Shown: piece after piece, positions 44,206-53,039 of the stretch
Layout: each line of letters begins with the position of its first letter
Position numbering within the stretch: position 1 is the first letter of the stretch
DNA from: an uncultured Flavobacteriales bacterium
Lineage (GTDB): Bacteria > Bacteroidota > Bacteroidia > Flavobacteriales_D > Parvicellaceae
Length of the DNA stretch: 64,000 nt
Assembly (NCBI GenBank): GCA_943787535.1
Contig: CALSMU010000010.1
Span: 1 to 64,000, forward strand
Direction: 5' to 3'
Program-made: the position numbers and the translations under genes
Notes under the pieces: generated by a model
Seen by the model: the letters and a program-made list of their open reading frames with translations, nothing else
Database searches by the model: none
What the model was told of the DNA's origin: nothing

Positions 44206-45801
44206 ATGAAAATGAACTATACAATATTCCTATTAATATTTTTTTTTAACGATTTTTTTTCGCAGGTCCCGAAACAATTAGATTGGTTTTTTGGAGATTC
44301 AGGGAAAGTCGAAATTGATATTGACGAAAACGATTATCTAAGCAGCATGGAAGCAATAGACTCTATGATTTATTTTTCCGGTTATACGGGGCATTATGAT
44401 GATACTATTTTAAATTACGACGCCATAATAGGAAGGTTAGATTATCAAGGGAATTTAGATTCTACATTTAATGATTCAGGTTATATTCGATTCGATTTTC
44501 CTGGGGACAACCATTCTTCAATTACTGATATGGATGTTGGCGATTCAGGCATTTATTTTATTGGTAATTCTTCAGATTATGGCGTTCAAGATACTTTGCA
44601 TCTTTTTGTAGGTAAAATTGATTTTTCAGGAAGAGTGGATACTAGTTTTGCTGACAGTGGTTTTTTTACTCCAAATTTAGGAAGGTATGATGTTGGAAAT
44701 GGAATATCTGTTACATCGAATGAACAAATAGTGTTTTGCGGTACCTCAGAAAATAAAATAAGTCTCACGGACCATCCTCTCATGGGAAGATTGCATTATA
44801 ATGGAATTTTGGATACGACATTTGGAACCACGGGTATTCGTATTTGGGATTCAAACGGAGAACTAGTAGATAGTTTAACATCAACGCTAATAGCAAAGCA
44901 TGGATCAGGAGGTTATTTGACAGATATGCTTGAAATTAACGACAACTATTTCTTTTCAGGTTATTATCGACCCGGAAGTAACAATATGTGCTTAATGATA
45001 ATGGTTAAGAAAAATGGGGATATAAATCTGAATTATGCTGGATTAGGATACCGCGTATTTGAGTTATCTCCTAATAACGACAATACAATTGTTTCAAATT
45101 ATTATGCGAATGACACCCTCTATTCATTAATCAATGTTGTTGGAACAGGCTATGGAAATGTAACTCTTTTTGCACAAGATACTTTAGGAACCCAATTAGA
45201 TGTTACTTCATTTAGTTTGCCTGATTGGATTTTAGAATCAACAGATATGGATTGGTCACCTAATGGAGATATTGCTGTTTCATCCTATGCAACAAATGAC
45301 ACTTCATCTACCTCCGTTGATTCCGATGGTTTTTTTATCATTAATATGAATAGTCAAGGAGTGTATGATGTCAATTATAATAATGGCGGATTTTTTCTTG
45401 AAGCATTTGATTCGGAAGAAAGTGGGATTGAAGATTTATGTTTCAGTGATGAAGCGTTGTTTAGTGGTGGATTTGTGCGTAAAATGGCGTCAGGTAATAT
45501 ATTTGATTTTTCTTTTATAAAGTTAATTAATAATCCAAGTTTGGGTATCCCTGAATTTAGTCAAACTGGAATTAGCATATTTCCAAACCCAGTTAGCGAT
45601 ATACTTCGAATAGAGTCGTCAGAATCAAGTCTATTTACTTTTCAGATATTTAATATTGCCGGTGAGCAAGTAAGCCAAAATAAGGTATTATCTGATTCAT
45701 TTGAATTGAATGTATCTGAAATTCCTAAGGGTATTTATTTTATTACAATAAAGCATTTATTAACTGGGATTACTGAATTACAAAAAATAGTTATTGAATA
45801 A
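44206..45801 (+). CDS. T9SS-sorted delta-60 repeat protein
   Basis: 531 residues. Signal peptide (FLLIFFFNDFFS), then repeats of the delta-60 type, each with a G-x-L-D-x-T/S-F-x-x-x-G core (NLDSTFNDSGY, RVDTSFADSGF, ILDTTFGTTGI), likely beta-propeller-like. The last 80 residues are a type A T9SS sorting domain (ISIFPNPVSDILRIES ... GIYFITI). It should be exported by the Por secretion system to the cell surface. A TATATTTG lies about 80 bases upstream (44119). A terminator follows. Confidence 0.85.
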   Translation: MKMNYTIFLLIFFFNDFFSQVPKQLDWFFGDSGKVEIDIDENDYLSSMEAIDSMIYFSGYTGHYDDTILNYDAIIGRLDYQGNLDSTFNDSGYIRFDFPGDNHSSITDMDVGDSGIYFIGNSSDYGVQDTLHLFVGKIDFSGRVDTSFADSGFFTPNLGRYDVGNGISVTSNEQIVFCGTSENKISLTDHPLMGRLHYNGILDTTFGTTGIRIWDSNGELVDSLTSTLIAKHGSGGYLTDMLEINDNYFFSGYYRPGSNNMCLMIMVKKNGDINLNYAGLGYRVFELSPNNDNTIVSNYYANDTLYSLINVVGTGYGNVTLFAQDTLGTQLDVTSFSLPDWILESTDMDWSPNGDIAVSSYATNDTSSTSVDSDGFFIINMNSQGVYDVNYNNGGFFLEAFDSEESGIEDLCFSDEALFSGGFVRKMASGNIFDFSFIKLINNPSLGIPEFSQTGISIFPNPVSDILRIESSESSLFTFQIFNIAGEQVSQNKVLSDSFELNVSEIPKGIYFITIKHLLTGITELQKIVIE

Positions 45802-45833
45802 AAAAGGCCTAAGAAATTACTTGAGCCTTTTTT
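45800..45833 (+). terminator. Terminator after the delta-60 protein gene
   Basis: AAAAAAGGC (45800-45808) pairs with GCCTTTTTT (45825-45833); the inner CTAAG/CTTGA part is imperfect. It begins at the stop codon of the gene and separates it from the lipid kinase. Confidence 0.7.
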
Positions 45834-45859
45834 ATGCCTTCAGTTAAATAGTCGATTAC

Positions 45860-46777
45860 GTGAAAAAAATAACCTTTATAGTAAATGGGAAAATTCGTAA
45901 AATGAAAGTTTTGCGAGAATCCATTGTTCATTGTTTTAGAAGTGAGTTTCAGGTTGAGATTAGAAAATCTACCTTAGAAAATAGTTTCCAAGAATTAACT
46001 ACGAATGCGATTAACAAAGGAGTAGATTATTTGATTTTAGTTGGAGGTGATGGAAGTGTAAATGAGGGAGTAAATGGTTATTTTGATGCAAGTAAAGAAT
46101 TAAGGGAAAAGGTAATATTAGGGGTCTATCCTGCTGGAAGTGGCAATGATTTTGCAAAATCTTTAGGTGTTAGAGATGATTTAGAACAGTTACTTTTTTT
46201 GGTAAAAAATGATTCATTAAAAAAAATAGATGTAGGGTTAATGCACTTTAATAATGTTGATAATACTCATGGAAAAAGATATTTTATCAATATTGCAGAT
46301 ATTGGTATAGGAGGCTATGTAGCCAATAAAATTGCAGAAAGTAAAAAAAGGTTAGGTGGTAAATTCACTTATACAAAAGCACTAATTCAAGCTTTCTTTA
46401 CATACAAAAAGCAAAGAGTTCAATTGACGAGCAAAGATTATAACTGGACGGGTAAAATGTTGAGTATTTGCATGGCAAATGGCAAATACTTTGGAAGTGG
46501 GATGTGTATCGCTCCCGATGCTAAATTATCAGATGGTAAAATGCAGTTGGTTATAATTGGGGAAGTTAGTTTATATGATTACTTAAAGAATATTCCTAAA
46601 ATAAAAAAAGGACATAAGGTTATTCATAAAGAGATAGAATACTCATTTGCGGGAAAATGTGAAATCACAGCAATAGATGATCCATGTCCAATTGATATGG
46701 ATGGCGAGTATATAGGAACAACACCCTTAAAAATAGAGGTGTTGTCTAATCAACTAAAGATGTTGTTAATTGATTAG
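45860..46777 (+). CDS. Diacylglycerol kinase-family lipid kinase
   Basis: 305 residues, DagK/YegS fold. LVGGDGSVNEGVNG is the GGDGT-type nucleotide loop, GVYPAGSGNDFAKSLG the second conserved block, and PCPIDMDGEYIG the C-terminal acidic motif. It phosphorylates diacylglycerol or a related lipid at the inner membrane. The start is GTG 45860 (MKKITFIVNGKIRKM). Its 3' end overlaps hutU by four bases, convergent. Confidence 0.87.
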   Translation: MKKITFIVNGKIRKMKVLRESIVHCFRSEFQVEIRKSTLENSFQELTTNAINKGVDYLILVGGDGSVNEGVNGYFDASKELREKVILGVYPAGSGNDFAKSLGVRDDLEQLLFLVKNDSLKKIDVGLMHFNNVDNTHGKRYFINIADIGIGGYVANKIAESKKRLGGKFTYTKALIQAFFTYKKQRVQLTSKDYNWTGKMLSICMANGKYFGSGMCIAPDAKLSDGKMQLVIIGEVSLYDYLKNIPKIKKGHKVIHKEIEYSFAGKCEITAIDDPCPIDMDGEYIGTTPLKIEVLSNQLKMLLID

Positions 46778-48762
46778 TTTAATAAATCCTCATCTACAAT
46801 GTTTGGGATAGTCACTTTTAAATCAGGTGTTCTTTCCATTTCTCTTTTTATAGCAAAAATAGCTTCATCATTTCTTGCCCAACTTCTTCTCGCTATACCA
46901 TTGTTAACATCCCAAAACAGCATAGATTTTAATCTTCTATCTGCATCTTTTGATCCATCCAATGTCATTCCGAAACCACCGTTAATGACTTCGCCCCATC
47001 CAACACCACCACCATTATGGATGCTCACCCAGGTAGCTCCTCTAAAGGAATCGCCAATGACATTCTGAATTGCCATGTCTGCAGTAAATCGCGAACCATC
47101 ATAGATATTACTCGTCTCCCTATAAGGTGAATCGGTTCCAGAAACATCATGGTGATCCCGACCCAAGTTTATGGGAGCCGATAATTTACCACTAGCAACA
47201 GCATGGTTAAATGCTTCAGCAATTCTAGATCGCCCTTCAGCATCCGCGTATAATATTCTAGCTTGTGAACCAACAACCAATTTGTTCTCTTGAGCCCCTT
47301 TTATCCACCGGATATTGTCAGCCATTTGTTGCTGAATTTCTTTTGGAGAGCTTTTCATTAACTCTTCCAAAACATCACAAGCAATGTCATCTGTTATTTT
47401 TAAGTCTTCAGGTTCCCCTGAAGTACAGACCCACCTAAATGGACCAAAGCCATAATCAAAACACATAGGCCCCATGATATCTTGAACATAAGAATTATAT
47501 CTGAAGTCAATTCCGTTTTCAGCCATGATATCTGCTCCAGCTCTAGATGCTTCTAGTAAGAATGCATTTCCATAATCGAAGAAATAGGTTCCTTTTGCAG
47601 TATGCGAATTTACTGCTATTGCATGACGGCGGAGGGTTTCTTGAATTTTATCTTTAAAAAGACTTGGATTACTAGCCATCATTTCATTGCTTTCTTCAAA
47701 GCTCATACCTACTGGATAATAACCTCCAGCCCATGGATTATGCAATGATGTTTGATCAGATCCTAAATCAATATATATGTTTTCAGTATCAAATTTTTCC
47801 CATACATCCACAATGTTCCCATCGTATGCAATTGAAACCACTTCTTTATTGTCTTTTGCGGTTTTAACCCGAGAACATAGCTCATCTAAATCAGAGATAA
47901 CTTCATCTACCCAACCTTGTTCGTGCCTTTTGTAAGTGGCTTCCGGATTGATTTCAGCAGTTACTGAAACTACTCCAGCAATATTTCCTGCTTTCGGCTG
48001 GGCTCCGCTCATACCTCCTAGTCCAGAAGTAACAAATAATTTTCCTGCAGTTCCTTTGTTATCTATTTTTCTACAACCATTTAAAACAGTTATAGTTGTG
48101 CCATGCACAATTCCTTGAGGCCCTATGTACATGTAGGACCCTGCTGTCATTTGTCCATATTGAGATACTCCCAAAGCGTTAAATTTTTCCCAATCATCTG
48201 GTTTTGAATAATTTGGAATCATCATTCCATTTGTCACAACAACTCTAGGAGCGTCTTTGTGAGAAGGAAATAATCCCATTGGATGTCCGGAATAAATAAC
48301 CAATGTTTGTTCATCTGTCATTTCCGATAGATATTGCATTACTAGAAGGTATTGTGCCCAGTTTTGAAAAACAGCACCATTACCTCCGTAAGTGATCAAT
48401 TCATGGGGGTGCTGCGCAATTGCATAATCCAAATTGTTTTGGATCATTAGCATTATTGATTTGGCCTGGACAGATTTACCTGGGTATTCGTTTATTGGGC
48501 GCGCATAAATAGAGTATTCAGGTCGAAAACGATACATATAAATTCGCCCGTAAGTTTCCAATTCTTCTTTAAATTCAGAAATTAGTTCTGCATGGTGCTT
48601 TTTATCGAAATAACGAAGTGCATTTTTGAGAGCTAACTTTTTTTCTTCTTCAGTCAAAATATCTTTTCTCTTAGGAGCATGACTAACTGAGCTATCATAT
48701 GCTCTTTTTGGTGGCAATTCGCGTGGAATTCCTTGAATAATTTGTTCCTTAAAACTTAACAT
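46774..48762 (-). CDS. hutU: Urocanate hydratase
   Basis: 662 residues from ATG 48762 (MLSFKEQIIQGIP), which fits the family; an ATG at 48777 adds five residues. Converts urocanate to imidazolone propionate in histidine breakdown, using tightly bound NAD. TYGGNGAVFQNWAQY, YSGHPMGLFPSHKDAP and SGLGGMSGAQPKA are diagnostic. It is longer than the 550-residue proteobacterial form, as usual for Bacteroidota. hutH, hutI and hutG are not in the window. Confidence 0.95.
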   Translation of the reverse strand: MLSFKEQIIQGIPRELPPKRAYDSSVSHAPKRKDILTEEEKKLALKNALRYFDKKHHAELISEFKEELETYGRIYMYRFRPEYSIYARPINEYPGKSVQAKSIMLMIQNNLDYAIAQHPHELITYGGNGAVFQNWAQYLLVMQYLSEMTDEQTLVIYSGHPMGLFPSHKDAPRVVVTNGMMIPNYSKPDDWEKFNALGVSQYGQMTAGSYMYIGPQGIVHGTTITVLNGCRKIDNKGTAGKLFVTSGLGGMSGAQPKAGNIAGVVSVTAEINPEATYKRHEQGWVDEVISDLDELCSRVKTAKDNKEVVSIAYDGNIVDVWEKFDTENIYIDLGSDQTSLHNPWAGGYYPVGMSFEESNEMMASNPSLFKDKIQETLRRHAIAVNSHTAKGTYFFDYGNAFLLEASRAGADIMAENGIDFRYNSYVQDIMGPMCFDYGFGPFRWVCTSGEPEDLKITDDIACDVLEELMKSSPKEIQQQMADNIRWIKGAQENKLVVGSQARILYADAEGRSRIAEAFNHAVASGKLSAPINLGRDHHDVSGTDSPYRETSNIYDGSRFTADMAIQNVIGDSFRGATWVSIHNGGGVGWGEVINGGFGMTLDGSKDADRRLKSMLFWDVNNGIARRSWARNDEAIFAIKREMERTPDLKVTIPNIVDEDLLN

Positions 48763-48852
48763 GGTGGTTAATTGCATCTATTTTGATATGTTAAATATTC
48801 TACCGACAATGCCGTGATGTTTGTATTAGTACAAATGTAAACAACCCTAAGG

Positions 48853-48882
48853 TTGGAAGCAAATACAGTTTCGTTATATTTG
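48853..48882 (+). promoter_or_regulatory. Promoter of the AI-2E transporter gene
   Basis: TTG (48853-48855), exactly 19 bases, TATATTTG (48875-48882). The TTG that an ORF finder would take as start codon is the -33 element, and the message begins only about ten bases before TTG 48898. Confidence 0.65.
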
Positions 48883-48897
48883 TCAAAACCATTAGAA

Positions 48898-49947
48898 TTG
48901 GAAAACCAATCAAATATTAAATTAATAAGAATCTTATTAAGTATTATTACAACGGTAATCTTAGTAATTGTGCTTAAAGAAATGGCTTTTGTTATAATTC
49001 CATTGGTGATGAGTATTTTTCTGGCCGCATTGTTAGTTCCTACTTTTATACAACTAAAAAAATGGAAAGTTCCAAATGTTCTAGCAGTATTTATAGTGGG
49101 CGCTGCAATAATTGGAGCAGTTAGAGTTGGAGGGTTTATTATTCAACTTACACACTATGAATATAGTTTAAAAAAGAATGAAATAAATTCTCTTGTGGAT
49201 ACTAAATTATTGCCAACTCTGGAAAGTATAGGTGATTATACAGGGATAGATTTGGGAAAAGATATAGACTGGAGTAGGTTCACCTCTGCTTTGTCAACCG
49301 GTAAATTAATGGACTCAGTTTCGCCTGTATTGGACATGTTTAATTCTGTAGTTGGAATGTATTTAATGATTTTGATTTATTTAATAATTATTCTAGCTAA
49401 CATGTACAATTATGAAAAGTGGTTGTTGTACTTAGGAGGTGAGAAAAATGGAAAAGGGCTGAACAATGTAGTTAATAATTGGATTGAAGATTTACGAATT
49501 TATATAAAAGTTAAAGCGCTTGTAAGTTTGATGACCGGTATTTTATTTGGTACTCTTTGTTATTTATTTGGAGTGGATTTCGCTTTGTTCTTTGGGTTTC
49601 TTGCTTTTATTTTAAATTTCATTCCGCAAGTTGGATCTCTTATTGCAACGGTATTTCCCGTGTTATTAGCTTTTTTAGAAATGAATTCGTTACCCGTGGT
49701 TGGTTTGTTTACTGGCTTGTTAATGGCAGTTCAATTACTCATGGGAACATTTGTTGAAGTTAAATATATAGGTAAGAGTTTTGCAATGAGTACCTTGGTG
49801 GTGTTTGTTAATCTTGTTTTTTGGGGTTATTTGTGGGGTATTGCAGGTGTAGTACTTTCAGTTCCTATTATGATACTCTTTAAAAATATTGCAAATCATG
49901 TTGATGAAAACAGCATGCTTGCGCGTTTATTTTCAAGTGAAAAGTAA
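48898..49947 (+). CDS. AI-2E family transporter
   Basis: 349 residues from TTG 48898 (MENQSNIKLIRILL); the reading frame opens at 48853 but that part overlaps the promoter. Seven to eight membrane helices, e.g. ILLSIITTVILVIVLKEM, VLAVFIVGAAIIGAV, LMILIYLIIILANMY and VVFVNLVFWGYLWGIAGVVL, with the family's long soluble loop after helix 3. The family (PerM/YdiK-like) includes quorum-signal exporters and sodium/proton antiporters; the substrate is not known here. Confidence 0.82.
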   Translation: MENQSNIKLIRILLSIITTVILVIVLKEMAFVIIPLVMSIFLAALLVPTFIQLKKWKVPNVLAVFIVGAAIIGAVRVGGFIIQLTHYEYSLKKNEINSLVDTKLLPTLESIGDYTGIDLGKDIDWSRFTSALSTGKLMDSVSPVLDMFNSVVGMYLMILIYLIIILANMYNYEKWLLYLGGEKNGKGLNNVVNNWIEDLRIYIKVKALVSLMTGILFGTLCYLFGVDFALFFGFLAFILNFIPQVGSLIATVFPVLLAFLEMNSLPVVGLFTGLLMAVQLLMGTFVEVKYIGKSFAMSTLVVFVNLVFWGYLWGIAGVVLSVPIMILFKNIANHVDENSMLARLFSSEK

Positions 49948-50016
49948 AATGCTGAATTTGTTATTGTACCAATTGATTAAGGTGGCGTTATATTATTAAA
50001 ATTAATAAGTCATTTT

Positions 50017-51237
50017 ATGAGAAGTACACATAAATATTTGCTTTCATTTACGTTTTTCTGTTTTTTTCTAACAATAGGTTATTGCCAAAAAACAGCTCCA
50101 CTTATCCAGGATTGCTTTAATGCTCCTATGATTAAAGCAGAAGGAGAGTTCACGTTTACAGAATCACCGCAAGGAATAGGCGAGAAGTTAGAATTTTCAG
50201 GAAACCCAAGTAATTCATTACAGTATTTTAAAAAGGAGCATAACAGCGCTTGGTTTCAATTTGATCCAGTTACTAGCGGAATTTTGATTTTTAAAATTAT
50301 TCCAAAAGATACCGCTACCGATTTTGATTTTCTTTTGTTTAAGTATACGGATGAAAATTTTTGTTCCGATATTGTTAAAAAGAAAATCAAACCGCTTCGA
50401 ACCAATATATCTCGATTTAGTACTGAAGAAAATAGTGTTACAGGTCTTTCGCTTGGTGCTAATGAAGAAAGGGTTCATTCTGGACCTGGTTGCCATCTTA
50501 GTAAAGCAATAGATGTCAAGCAAGGAGATCGATATTATTTAGTTTTGGATAACGTCTATGGAAATAAGGCTGGTTTTTCATTGGTTTTTGACTATTACAA
50601 AACAGTTGAGGTTACTGGTGTGATAAAAAATGACGAAAATGATCTGATAAATGAGGAAGTGAAAGTTCTATGGGAAAATACAGCGGGAGAGCTATTAGCG
50701 GAAACAATAGCAGATAAAAATACAGGAGAATTTAAGTTGGATGCACCTATATTGAACACTTCAAGTCCTGAAGATTATATATTGTCTGTTGAAAGTAATA
50801 ATCATTTCTTCTTTGAGAAAATGATTAAAATGACTTCTGAAGCCTTTCCCGATCCTATAAATATTATTTTACCTGAATTAAAGAAAGGTAAGAACATAGT
50901 TTTAAATAATATAAATTTTTTTGGAGGTTCTCCCAAGGCTTTGCCTGCTTCAATACCTACTTTTAATAGAATATTAAAGTTAATGAAAAGGAATAAGTCT
51001 CTTACAATAAGGGTTGATGGGCACACCAATGGTTGTCCTGGCGGAATAGAATCAAGTCAAGTTCTTTCTTTAGCTAGAGCAAGCACAGTAAAGTCATTTT
51101 TAATAAAAAAAGGAATCGATTCTGAACGCATTACTAGCAAAGGGTTTAATTGCACGCAAATGTTATTTCCATCAACTGGTACAGAGGAACAACAGTCATT
51201 GAATAGAAGAGTGGAGATATTGGTTACGGGGTATTAA
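50017..51237 (+). CDS. OmpA family protein
   Basis: 406 residues. Signal peptide (SFTFFCFFLTIGYCQ), a jelly-roll-like N-terminal region (SAWFQFDPVTSGILIFKI), a short carboxypeptidase-regulatory-like segment (about 205-280), and a C-terminal OmpA domain (about 300-406) with RVDGHTNG, LSLARASTVKSFLIKKGID and NRRVEI that binds peptidoglycan. Such proteins tether the outer membrane, and Bacteroidota gliding/T9SS loci have relatives; this one stands alone. Confidence 0.85.
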   Translation: MRSTHKYLLSFTFFCFFLTIGYCQKTAPLIQDCFNAPMIKAEGEFTFTESPQGIGEKLEFSGNPSNSLQYFKKEHNSAWFQFDPVTSGILIFKIIPKDTATDFDFLLFKYTDENFCSDIVKKKIKPLRTNISRFSTEENSVTGLSLGANEERVHSGPGCHLSKAIDVKQGDRYYLVLDNVYGNKAGFSLVFDYYKTVEVTGVIKNDENDLINEEVKVLWENTAGELLAETIADKNTGEFKLDAPILNTSSPEDYILSVESNNHFFFEKMIKMTSEAFPDPINIILPELKKGKNIVLNNINFFGGSPKALPASIPTFNRILKLMKRNKSLTIRVDGHTNGCPGGIESSQVLSLARASTVKSFLIKKGIDSERITSKGFNCTQMLFPSTGTEEQQSLNRRVEILVTGY

Positions 51238-51420
51238 TTATTTCTCATTACCCTTAACTTTTCCGGTCTTTTTATCATAGCCATAGGGGCAGTGCTTGCA
51301 TCCACTTTTACAGCAACGCCCTCTTTTTAAATGATATTTTTCGGTAAATATCTTGTAGCCTTCTTCAGACCAATAAAAATCATCTGGCTCTAATTTGGGA
51401 GTACCTGAAAAATCATCCAT
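51238..51420 (-). CDS. DUF5522 family small protein
   Basis: 60 residues from ATG 51420 (MDDFSGTPKLEPDDFYW); an upstream ATG would add 13. The cysteine cluster RCCKSGCKHCPYG fits DUF5522, a small Bacteroidota family thought to bind metal. Convergent with the OmpA gene, directly abutting. Function unknown. Confidence 0.7.
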   Translation of the reverse strand: MDDFSGTPKLEPDDFYWSEEGYKIFTEKYHLKRGRCCKSGCKHCPYGYDKKTGKVKGNEK

Positions 51421-51515
51421 TTTGCAAATATATGCTATTGGAGTGCAATAAAGAGGCATAATTGTGTTGTATAATATGCATTCATATTATTATATTCGCC
51501 ACAAATATATTTTTC

Positions 51516-52952
51516 ATGGAAATTAGAAACTTAGAACCAAAAACAGTTTGGAACAATTTTACAAAGCTAAATAGTGTTCCTCGTCCTTCTAAAAAGGAAG
51601 AGAGAGTAATCGCTTTTGCAAAAAATTTTGGAGAGAACCTAGGTTTGCCTACCTATGTAGATTCGGTGGGTAACGTAATAATTTCAAAACCTGCTACCGT
51701 AGGTATGGAAAATAGGAAAATGGTTGTTTTACAGTCGCACCTTGATATGGTTCATCAAAAAAATTCAGACACAGAATTTGATTTTGATACGCAAGGTATT
51801 GAGATGCTGATTGAGGGAGATTGGGTTACCGCTAACGGAACCACTTTAGGTGCGGATAATGGAATGGGAGTGGCAGCAATAATGTCTTTGCTCGAATCTA
51901 CTGATATTCCTCATCCAGCTTTAGAAGCTTTATTTACAATAGACGAAGAAACCGGTATGACTGGAGCTTTTGGTTTAGAGCCTGAGATTTTAAAAGCAGA
52001 TATATTATTGAATTTGGATACTGAAGATGATGATGAATTCTCTATAGGTTGTGCAGGTGGCATTGATACAAATACAAAATACAGCTACTCAGAAGTAGCC
52101 TCATCAGGAATTGCTTACGCGATTGCAGTAAAAGGGTTAAAAGGAGGTCACTCTGGAATGGATATTCATTTGCAACGCGGAAATGCAAATAAAATAATGA
52201 ATCGTTTACTTTGGAATTGCGAGGATTTGGAGCTTCGAATAGCAGAAATAAATGGAGGTAGTTTGAGAAATGCAATTCCAAGAGAGTCTTTTGCAATTAT
52301 TACAGTAAAGGATGATTCATACTTAAAGATATTTTCAGAAAGAGTTGAAGAAATTAAAGGAGAGTTTTCTGTTTCAGATGGTGGATTAACAATTGAAATT
52401 ACCCCTGTTGACTTACCGAAAAAAGTAATGTCTAAAAGTGATGTGTCTAAACTTACGAATGCAATTTATGCTGTGCACAATGGTGTTTATAGAATGAGTA
52501 TGACAATTGATGGGTTGGTTGAGACTTCTTCCTCTTTAGCAAGAGTTGTTGTAAAAGATGGAGAGTTTATTACTCAGAGTTTACAGCGTAGTTCTCTAGA
52601 AACTGCCAAAATGGATATTGCTCATACAGTTGGAGCAATCTTTCAATTAATGGGGTGTGATGTTGAACATACGGGCTCTTATCCTGGTTGGGAACCGAAC
52701 TCAAACTCTGAAATCTTGGAGCTGATGAAAGGGAAATATAAGGCCCTTTATAATGAAGACCCAAAAATCATGGCTTGTCATGCAGGACTGGAGTGTGGTA
52801 TTTTGGGTGAGATTTATCCGAATTGGGATATGATTTCATTTGGCCCGACTATTCGAAACCCTCATTCTCCGGATGAAAAAGTAAAAATTGATACGGTTGC
52901 TAAGTTTTGGATATTACTAAAAGATGTATTGAAAGATATACCAATTAAGTAG
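51516..52952 (+). CDS. pepD: Cytosolic nonspecific dipeptidase (aminoacyl-histidine dipeptidase)
   Basis: 478 residues from ATG 51516 (MEIRNLEPKTVWNNF). M20 metallopeptidase: SHLDMVHQKN gives a zinc His and Asp, TLGADNGMGVA the bridging Asp, IDEETGMTGAFG the catalytic Glu, and RNPHSPDEKV the last zinc His. The long insertion is the dimerisation lid. It cleaves a wide range of dipeptides. A TATATTCG near 51491 may be its -7 element. Confidence 0.94.
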   Translation: MEIRNLEPKTVWNNFTKLNSVPRPSKKEERVIAFAKNFGENLGLPTYVDSVGNVIISKPATVGMENRKMVVLQSHLDMVHQKNSDTEFDFDTQGIEMLIEGDWVTANGTTLGADNGMGVAAIMSLLESTDIPHPALEALFTIDEETGMTGAFGLEPEILKADILLNLDTEDDDEFSIGCAGGIDTNTKYSYSEVASSGIAYAIAVKGLKGGHSGMDIHLQRGNANKIMNRLLWNCEDLELRIAEINGGSLRNAIPRESFAIITVKDDSYLKIFSERVEEIKGEFSVSDGGLTIEITPVDLPKKVMSKSDVSKLTNAIYAVHNGVYRMSMTIDGLVETSSSLARVVVKDGEFITQSLQRSSLETAKMDIAHTVGAIFQLMGCDVEHTGSYPGWEPNSNSEILELMKGKYKALYNEDPKIMACHAGLECGILGEIYPNWDMISFGPTIRNPHSPDEKVKIDTVAKFWILLKDVLKDIPIK

Positions 52953-53039
52953 GATTATGCATGTCACTTATTAATAAATATGTGATGTACATAATTCCAA
53001 ATTTTAAGGTAAATTCAAAACCGTTGTAAATACCATAGC

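Noticed and set aside
46799-47068. Open frames opposite hutU
   Set aside because: They are antisense shadows of a well-conserved gene with no family match or start signal.
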